Below, piece by piece: positions 1 to 4,057 of a stretch of 5,381 nt of DNA (within the stretch, counting starts at the first letter, position 1; every line of letters begins with the position of its first letter). The DNA lies in the NCBI GenBank assembly GCA_016926985.1, contig JAFGNO010000217.1, positions 1 through 5,381 on the forward strand, written 5' to 3'. Below the pieces are notes generated by a model, which was given only the letters and a program-made list of their open reading frames with translations, ran no database searches and was not told the origin of the DNA. The position numbers and the translations under genes are program-made. This DNA is from Anaerolineae bacterium. Lineage in GTDB: Bacteria; Chloroflexota; Anaerolineae; Aggregatilineales; UBA3940.

Positions 1-277
1 CCCGCACCTGCTCCCAGAGTGAGGGTTTGTCCCGGTCTGGCGAACTGTAGGTCTCCTGCCAGACGGCCATCAGGTTATTTTTTATCCGCACCGACATGGC
101 CGATTCCGGCTCCTCGCTGCCCAGCGTTTGCCAGAGCGTGCTGACCATATCCTGAAGATCGCGCAGATCATCCCAAAGTGTCTCATCCGGCTCAGGCAAA
201 ATCCCATCATTCAGCAAGCTGTCGGTAAATTCAGCCAGAGAGTTGTCCAGTTGGGCATCCTTTGGTCTATCAAGCAT
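1..277 (-). CDS. Putative anti-sigma factor, N-terminal part (runs off the left edge)
   Basis: The ATG at 277 opens a frame that stays open for 92 codons to the window edge, so the C-terminus is missing. An in-frame TGA lies three codons upstream, so this is the only ATG available at the 5' end. A strong ribosome binding site (GGTGGGAG, 294-287) ends 9 nt before it. The first codons overlap the end of the sigma gene by 8 nt (ATGCTTGA), an arrangement typical of translational coupling. The protein starts MLDRPKDAQLDNSLAEFTDS, is acidic near the N-terminus (LPEPDETLWDDLRDLQD, about residues 27-43), and continues with SVRIKNNLMAVWQE, which looks helical. No membrane segment or zinc motif appears in the visible part. 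Genes directly downstream of ECF sigma factors are very often their anti-sigma factors, and the 'LAEFTD' opening recalls such proteins in Chloroflexota. The role is inferred mainly from context; a different regulatory partner is possible. Confidence 0.7.
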   Translation of the reverse strand, partial: MLDRPKDAQLDNSLAEFTDSLLNDGILPEPDETLWDDLRDLQDMVSTLWQTLGSEEPESAMSVRIKNNLMAVWQETYSSPDRDKPSLWEQVR

Positions 278-836
278 CTGACATCACTCCCACCTGTTCG
301 CGCAGCGCTACAATCGCCCGCCGGAACAATGATTTGGTGGCCTCAAGAGACTGTTTACGCACGTCGGCGATCTCGGAAAATTGAAGCCCTTCTGCAAAGC
401 GAAGCAGGATAATCTCAACATAATGATCAGGAAGGGCCGCCAGTGCCCGCTGGAGCAGAACCCTGTCCTCAATCTCCGGGGCCTCAGATGGCCGGGTCAG
501 GTTTTCTGAAGTGGGGCGGTCCCCATTGACCATGGCCGATTCCAGATCGACCTTTTCAACCCTCGGCGAACGGTAGTAATCCGCAATACGTCGTCCTGTC
601 AGTGTCCGCAGCCAGGTGCTGAACTTTGCCTCTCCCTTAAAGCTGCGCAACGATTTCATGGCCGATATAAATATCTCCTGCGTGACATCTTCCACATCAG
701 ACTCCGGTATGCGGTAGCGAACCCGGTTATAAACAACCGGCAGGTAGCGTTCGTAAAGAACTGCAAAGGCATCCGGGCTCCCGCGCTGCGCTTCCCGCAC
801 CAATTCCCTGTCGCTGAGGGTATGCATGTCCTTCAA
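270..836 (-). CDS. ECF-type RNA polymerase sigma factor (sigma-70 family)
   Basis: A 188-aa protein of normal length for an ECF sigma factor, which directs RNA polymerase to a small set of promoters. Region 2 spans about residues 7-90: DRELVREAQRGSPDAFAVLY is the usual first helix, and DVEDVTQEIFISAMKSL followed by FKGEAKFSTWLRTLTGRRIADYYR is the core-binding and -10 recognition segment. A variable, polar linker (about 91-125) leads to region 4 (about 126-182). That region has ALPDHYVEIILLRFAEGLQFSEIADV and then TKSLFRRAIVALRE, the helix-turn-helix that reads the -35 element. The start is TTG at 836, with GGAAGGA 9 nt upstream. The ATG three codons later (827) has an AAGGA only 1 nt away, too close, so TTG is preferred. 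The 3' end overlaps the next gene by 8 nt. No additional C-terminal domain is present. The ECF identity is secure; the subgroup and inducing signal are not visible. Confidence 0.93.
   Translation of the reverse strand: MKDMHTLSDRELVREAQRGSPDAFAVLYERYLPVVYNRVRYRIPESDVEDVTQEIFISAMKSLRSFKGEAKFSTWLRTLTGRRIADYYRSPRVEKVDLESAMVNGDRPTSENLTRPSEAPEIEDRVLLQRALAALPDHYVEIILLRFAEGLQFSEIADVRKQSLEATKSLFRRAIVALREQVGVMSDA
287..294 (-). promoter_or_regulatory. Ribosome binding site of the putative anti-sigma gene, inside the sigma coding end
   Basis: GGTGGGAG on the minus strand, 9 nt before the ATG at 277. It lies inside the last codons of the sigma gene, so ribosomes finishing that gene pass over it. This supports the chosen start and coupled translation of the pair. 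Confidence 0.7.
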
Positions 837-845
837 GGATTACAT

Positions 846-852
846 TCCTTCC
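846..852 (-). promoter_or_regulatory. Ribosome binding site that decides the TTG start of the sigma gene
   Basis: GGAAGGA on the minus strand, 9 nt upstream of TTG at 836-834. It is 18 nt from the alternative ATG at 827, which is too far. This favours the rarer TTG start codon. Confidence 0.55.
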
Positions 853-929
853 AATATTATGGTCGCAAGTCCGCGCCCAGAAGGGTCGAACGGGAACCTA
901 TCGCTCTTTCCCTGTTTTTCCCATTAGAG

Positions 930-957
930 GTCATATGTTACCTAATTGTAATGTAAA
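930..957 (-). promoter_or_regulatory. Weak promoter candidate for the sigma / anti-sigma unit
   Basis: On the minus strand, TTTACA (957-952, five of six matches to the -35 consensus) is followed after 16 nt by TATGAC (935-930, four of six matches to the -10). A second pairing in the same AT-rich stretch is TTACAA (951-946), 17 nt, TCTAAT (928-923). Either would give a leader of roughly 85 nt. Many ECF sigma genes are autoregulated from a non-consensus promoter instead, so this is only a candidate. Confidence 0.25.
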
Positions 958-1102
958 CCGGTGCCTGTACCAAATGCCTGGAAAGAAACCTGAGCCACAG
1001 CAGAATATGCTCAATATGCCAGCGCACGACCCGAGCAATCGCCTTGAGAAGACTAACCATAAGGATTGATCTGGCACGGCCTCTTGCCTGTGTTCGTGGC
1101 AT
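938..1102 (-). CDS. Doubtful small basic protein, 54 aa, unknown function
   Basis: A minus-strand frame from ATG at 1102 to TAA at 938-940. It starts MPRTQARGRARSILMVSLL and continues with a segment rich in Leu, Ile, Val, Trp and Arg (WHIEHILLWLRFLSRHLVQ, about residues 28-46). It has about ten arginines and one lysine against a single glutamate, so the product would be strongly basic and amphipathic, possibly membrane-associated. An in-frame TAG two codons upstream fixes the ATG as the first start. The ribosome binding site is poor: only AGAAG abuts the ATG. An internal ATG at 1060 would give 40 residues. No family is recognised. It overlaps the sigma promoter candidates at its 3' end, which counts against it. 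It could be a chance ORF or a gene remnant. Confidence 0.2.
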   Translation of the reverse strand: MPRTQARGRARSILMVSLLKAIARVVRWHIEHILLWLRFLSRHLVQAPVYITIR

Positions 1103-1160
1103 CTTCTACAATCCACTCTTATCTGCCCATCCTGAACAATGGGCTGAACAACAAAGAGAT

Positions 1161-1189
1161 TTGAAATATTGGCCGATCAGGCGTACAGT
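1161..1189 (+). promoter_or_regulatory. Sigma-70-like promoter candidate for the transporter gene
   Basis: TTGAAA (1161-1166) and TACAGT (1184-1189) are separated by exactly 17 nt, each matching the housekeeping consensus at four or more positions. Transcription would start near 1196 and give a leader of about 105 nt containing the 1241-1286 hairpin. This is the best-spaced promoter-like pair I found upstream of the plus-strand genes. Confidence 0.45.
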
Positions 1190-1240
1190 CTACCACCAGG
1201 ATAAGCCTGACAGGCCACTACAATCAGGGCATGGGGGCTG

Positions 1241-1286
1241 AACTGACCGGTCCATACGCAGTGTTCTTCCATCAGTACCGGTAGTT
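1241..1286 (+). promoter_or_regulatory. Leader hairpin / paired ACCGGT palindromes before the transporter gene
   Basis: AACTGACCGGT (1241-1251) can pair with ACCGGTAGTT (1277-1286): ten base pairs with one bulged G and a 25-nt loop. The stem ends 3 nt before the GGAG of the ribosome binding site (1290-1293), which is 7 nt from the ATG at 1301. As DNA, the same bases form two perfect 8-bp palindromes, GACCGGTC (1245-1252) and TACCGGTA (1276-1283), centred 31 nt apart, about three helical turns. It could be an RNA structure affecting translation or a pair of sites for a dimeric repressor. No T-run follows, so it is not a standard terminator. Confidence 0.4.
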
Positions 1287-1300
1287 AACGGAGATTTGAC

Positions 1301-2641
1301 ATGACAGGATTTGTTAACAAGCTGTTCCGGCTGCGACCGGGTGAAGCAGGGTTATTTTTCACACTGGGCATTCTCCTGCTGGCCAATTCGCTGGCCCGGC
1401 AAACAGCAGGAATTGTGGCCATCAGCGGCTTCCTGGATGACGGGGGGGTCAACCAGTTCCTGATTGTTCTGGCGATCGACTACCTGATCGTCCTGCTGAT
1501 GGGCGGCCTGCAATCGCTGATCATTGACAAGTTTGACCGGATCAAACTGGTTACCGGGTTAAGCTTCGGATTTGCGCTGGTCTTTGTCGTGCTGCGGCTC
1601 CTCTTTACCTTCCGGGTGCCCGGCTGGCTGAACTACGCCATCATGTATATTGTCGCCGAGCAGCAGCTGATCTTCTTCCCCCTGTTTTTCTGGGTGCTGG
1701 CCAATGACGTGTTTGATATGGCCCAGGCCAAGCGTCTTTTCCCGGTGATTGCCAGTTGGAGCTTTGTCGGGAAACTGCTGGGCATCGGCGTTTCGTATAT
1801 CTCGCCAGGCTTATTCGAACGGCTCAGCATACCTGCTGAAGAAATCCTGATCTTTAACGTCCTGATATACCTGCTGGCTTATGGCGTTGCCATTCTTGGC
1901 CTGCGTCATGTCAAAATCCGCCAGACTGTCCAGAAAGTGGAAACCATCCAGGAGACGCTCTCTGAAGGCTGGGGGTTTATTAAAGAAGTCCTGTCATTCC
2001 GCAACCTGATGATTGCCATCGTTGCGCTGGCCATTGCCGATACGATCATCGAATTCCGTTTCCTGGTGGTCACTGATGCGGCCTTCACAAGCGCAGCAAG
2101 CTACCAGCAGTTTTACAGCCTCTACCGCCTGGGAGCAACGCTACTGGCTTTCTTTGTGCAGATGGCTTTCACCAGCCGTATCATTGACAAAATTGGCCTG
2201 AAGAATTCGTTCTTCTTCTTCCCGGTTATCATCCTGATGGGAACTGGCTCGATGATCGCCTTCCCCGGCCTGATTACAGCGATCGGCACGATGATCCTGA
2301 CCAAGCTTGCCCGCGAGACGGTGGACGAGTCGGCCCGGAAATCGTTTGAGGCGCTGGTCCCGGAAGAGCGCCGCGGGCGGGTCAGCGTCTTTATGGGTAG
2401 CTACTTACCGGCGGTCGGGACAATTCTGGGCTGTGTGCTGGCCGGGATCGTGGTGTTCCTGCTGGCGGGCTGGATCGGCGAAAACAGTTTCTATATCTAC
2501 CTCGGCATTGTGGTTCTGGCGGGGATAGCGGCCCTCTGGGCCATCTTCAACATGCGCAAGACTTACGACAGCAGCCTGTTTAACTGGCGGATCAAACGCC
2601 GCCAGCGCGGGTCAAGTGTCATAGATAAGCTGGATTTCTAG
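1301..2641 (+). CDS. ATP:ADP antiporter-like (TLC/AAA family) MFS transporter, substrate unknown
   Basis: A 446-aa inner-membrane protein with about twelve hydrophobic helices, roughly at 17-42, 52-72, 82-104, 110-134, 146-167, 180-200, 235-257, 268-290, 300-320, 322-338, 364-392 and 396-418. The basic C-terminal tail (FNWRIKRRQRG) is expected to be cytoplasmic. Two charged loops support the family: ANDVFDMAQAKRLFPVIASW (134-153), like the 'AN..F...EAKR' loop of bacterial nucleotide-transporter homologues, and ARKSFEALVPEERRGRVSVF (345-364) before the last helices, like 'REALF.L...E.K.KAK.FID' in the same group. True ATP:ADP antiporters of obligate intracellular bacteria exchange nucleotides across the membrane; relatives in free-living bacteria are largely uncharacterised, and some carry C-terminal HEAT or cyclic-nucleotide-binding domains. 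This one has neither. The start has GGAG 7 nt upstream. The receptor gene follows 48 nt later, suggesting co-transcription. Membrane transport is fairly sure; nucleotide transport is not. Confidence 0.75.
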   Translation: MTGFVNKLFRLRPGEAGLFFTLGILLLANSLARQTAGIVAISGFLDDGGVNQFLIVLAIDYLIVLLMGGLQSLIIDKFDRIKLVTGLSFGFALVFVVLRLLFTFRVPGWLNYAIMYIVAEQQLIFFPLFFWVLANDVFDMAQAKRLFPVIASWSFVGKLLGIGVSYISPGLFERLSIPAEEILIFNVLIYLLAYGVAILGLRHVKIRQTVQKVETIQETLSEGWGFIKEVLSFRNLMIAIVALAIADTIIEFRFLVVTDAAFTSAASYQQFYSLYRLGATLLAFFVQMAFTSRIIDKIGLKNSFFFFPVIILMGTGSMIAFPGLITAIGTMILTKLARETVDESARKSFEALVPEERRGRVSVFMGSYLPAVGTILGCVLAGIVVFLLAGWIGENSFYIYLGIVVLAGIAALWAIFNMRKTYDSSLFNWRIKRRQRGSSVIDKLDF

Positions 2642-2677
2642 TTCTTGTTGACTATACTAATAGAAGTAGATTAAGCC

Positions 2678-2685
2678 GGGGGGGG
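2678..2685 (+). repeat. G8 homopolymer serving as the ribosome binding site of the receptor gene
   Basis: Eight consecutive G residues end 4 nt before the ATG at 2690, and no other Shine-Dalgarno-like sequence lies nearby. Homopolymeric G tracts can change length during replication, and here a change would alter the strength or spacing of the ribosome binding site without touching the coding frame. The 48-nt gap also contains TTGACT (2648-2653), but no convincing -10 at the right spacing. Confidence 0.6.
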
Positions 2686-2689
2686 TCGT

Positions 2690-3973
2690 ATGACTGAACA
2701 GGCAAAACAGACGGAACAGAAAAAAGAACGGTTTATAAGCCTGCGAGCAAAGGTGCTGGTTGGCTTTACGCTGATCTTTGCCATTATCTTTGCCGCAGCC
2801 TTTTACTGGTTCTACACCTTTGCAACCAAACAGGCCATGACACGAATCCAGGACGACCTGAGAGACACTATCATTGGCGCCGCCGAGGGGGTGGATGGCG
2901 ACCTGCTGATGGGTCTTTACTACAAAGGCGAGGGAATGCTGGCCGATGATCCAGGCGAAAGTGAGGATGAGGACGGGCTGCCCTATGAGTTGGTAGAGGA
3001 TGACCCGCAGTTCCAGGAAATACTGGACTGGCTGGTGCAGATCAACGACCTGGAACCCCGTGCATTTGCCTATGTATATATCAAGCGGGATCAGGAGGAA
3101 CTTGGCCCGGATGTCTACGAGGAGCGAGACGCGACTGTTGTCTACATTGCCGATCGCTGGATGGTAGAAACAAGAGAGGGTGAACTCCGGCAGGGCTGGG
3201 CCGTGAACTTCATGGAGCCAAAATTCAGCTATGGGCAGTCTTATGCAGGCTTTTCAGAATCCCCCCGCTTCAACCTGGGCTATCGGGGGGAGGAGCGTTT
3301 TGCAAACTGGTGCGAACGGCTGTATCCGGATGGAGCAGATGTTCGAAGAGGGGAAGAGATTGAGGGCGACCTGAAGGGGCTGCGCCTGTGGTGCGATGAA
3401 GAGGAACTGCCCTGGTGGCAATTCCAGAGGCAGGTGTTCACCACCTACACTGATGACTGGGGACAGTGGGTATCGGCCTATCACCCGGTGACCGACTCAA
3501 GCGGCGAGGTGGTTGGAGCAATTGGCATTGACTTTGAGGCCTCCTACGTCAGAGATGTCCAGGCAGGAATCCGCAGCAAAGTATTCCTGGCATTTGGTAT
3601 TGTCTACTCGATCCTGTTTATCTTTGTATTCATTATTGCCCGTCAGCTCACCCAGCCGATTATCTCCCTCACTGGCGTGGCGGAACGGATTGCTGACGGC
3701 GATTACGAGGTCGACCTGGCCAGCCTGATCTCTGATAAATACAAAGACGAGATCGATACACTCGCCAACGTATTTGACATCATGGTAGGCAAGGTCTACC
3801 AGCGTGAGCAGTCACTGAAGAAACGCGTTGCTGAACTGGAAATCATGATTGACCAGACCAAGGTCAATGAGCAGGTAAGCGAGATCGTCGACTCCGACTT
3901 CTTCCAGGAGCTGCAGGCCAAGGCAGCCAGCATCCGCAATCGTTCGCGTTCCAAAGAGGAGGATGACGAATAA
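2690..3973 (+). CDS. Membrane sensor: Cache-like domain plus HAMP, no output domain
   Basis: A 427-aa receptor-like protein. A short basic and polar N-terminus (1-19) precedes TM1 (about 20-45). An extracytoplasmic domain of about 250 residues follows, ending in TTYTDDWGQWVSAYHPVTDS and SGEVVGAIGIDFEASYV (251-287), the closing beta strands typical of Cache-type sensor domains. It has a strongly acidic stretch (86-106) and the protein's only two cysteines (C208, C235), a possible disulfide. TM2 is at about 297-317, then a HAMP domain (about 318-372, with P323 and the second-helix DEIDTLANVFDIM), then a coiled coil (about 372-392) and a tail, VSEIVDSDFFQELQAKAASI (396-415), which resembles a tail I recall from other bacterial HAMP proteins. 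No kinase, cyclase, GGDEF or chemotaxis signalling domain follows, so the signal must pass to a partner or reach the membrane neighbour. The ATG at 2690 follows a G8 tract. It lies 48 nt after the transporter gene. The ligand is unknown. Confidence 0.85.
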   Translation: MTEQAKQTEQKKERFISLRAKVLVGFTLIFAIIFAAAFYWFYTFATKQAMTRIQDDLRDTIIGAAEGVDGDLLMGLYYKGEGMLADDPGESEDEDGLPYELVEDDPQFQEILDWLVQINDLEPRAFAYVYIKRDQEELGPDVYEERDATVVYIADRWMVETREGELRQGWAVNFMEPKFSYGQSYAGFSESPRFNLGYRGEERFANWCERLYPDGADVRRGEEIEGDLKGLRLWCDEEELPWWQFQRQVFTTYTDDWGQWVSAYHPVTDSSGEVVGAIGIDFEASYVRDVQAGIRSKVFLAFGIVYSILFIFVFIIARQLTQPIISLTGVAERIADGDYEVDLASLISDKYKDEIDTLANVFDIMVGKVYQREQSLKKRVAELEIMIDQTKVNEQVSEIVDSDFFQELQAKAASIRNRSRSKEEDDE

Positions 3974-4015
3974 CGGAACCTGTTTTCGCTGCAAGAAAAA
4001 TATGTGGTAATCTAT

Positions 4016-4040
4016 AGAGGCGTCCCTGACGCCTCTGTTT
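4016..4040 (+). terminator. Terminator-like hairpin between the receptor and ATP-grasp genes
   Basis: AGAGGCGTC (4016-4024) and GACGCCTCT (4028-4036) form a perfect 9-bp GC-rich stem with a 3-nt loop, followed by GTTT. The stem is good; the T-run is short, so termination may be partial. It would stop, or reduce, transcription passing from the receptor gene into the ATP-grasp gene, or act as an attenuator. Only 21 nt separate the stem from the ATG at 4058. Confidence 0.6.
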
Positions 4041-4044
4041 ATCT

Positions 4045-4056
4045 ACACACACACAC
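4045..4056 (+). repeat. (AC)6 dinucleotide repeat directly before the ATP-grasp start
   Basis: Six AC units end 1 nt before the ATG at 4058, occupying the place where a Shine-Dalgarno sequence would normally lie. The leader next to this ATG therefore has no purine-rich ribosome binding site. An unstructured CA-rich leader can still support initiation. If the upstream in-frame GTG at 4004 is used instead, the repeat would be inside the coding sequence and a change in repeat number could shift the frame. Confidence 0.6.
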
Positions 4057-4057
4057 G

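Larger units (their letters stand above)
837..1300. other. Divergent intergenic region (464 nt)
   Basis: This region separates the minus-strand sigma unit from the plus-strand transporter. The sigma-proximal half (837-957) carries the sigma leader and promoter candidates. The middle (938-1102) holds a doubtful minus-strand ORF of 54 codons, described separately, and a tandem AATATGC repeat with 9-nt period (1004-1019). The transporter-proximal part has a sigma-70-like promoter candidate (1161-1189), a bulged hairpin with two palindromes (1241-1286) and a ribosome binding site (1290-1293). No tRNA, recognised riboswitch or insertion-sequence end was seen. It is long for a bacterial intergenic gap, so it could hide a small RNA or a decayed gene. 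Confidence 0.6.

Noticed and set aside
128..412. A 94-codon plus-strand frame opposite the sigma and anti-sigma genes
   Set aside because: It lies entirely antisense to a clear sigma factor and its coupled partner, and no family is recognised.
893..899. GGAACCT, like an ECF sigma -35 element, also at 3975-3981
   Set aside because: The first copy points away from the sigma gene and neither copy has a convincing -10 motif at 16-17 nt, so two short matches are not enough to propose a regulon.
1004..1019. Tandem AATATGC repeat with 9-nt period
   Set aside because: Only two copies of seven bases, with no flanking structure; likely chance.
931..1116. A 61-codon minus-strand ORF overlapping the 54-codon ORF in another frame
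   Set aside because: Composition is rich in Cys, Arg and His with no recognised pattern. The alternative frame (938-1102) looks more protein-like, and at most one is real.
1044..1241. A 65-codon plus-strand ORF in the divergent spacer
   Set aside because: It needs a TTG start without a ribosome binding site, overlaps the best promoter candidate for the transporter, matches no recognised family, and ends just before the leader hairpin.
2648..2676. TTGACT resembling a -35 in the gap between the transporter and receptor genes
   Set aside because: At 16-17 nt spacing the -10 would be ATTAAG or TTAAGC, both poor. The nearby TATACT (2654-2659) has no matching -35.
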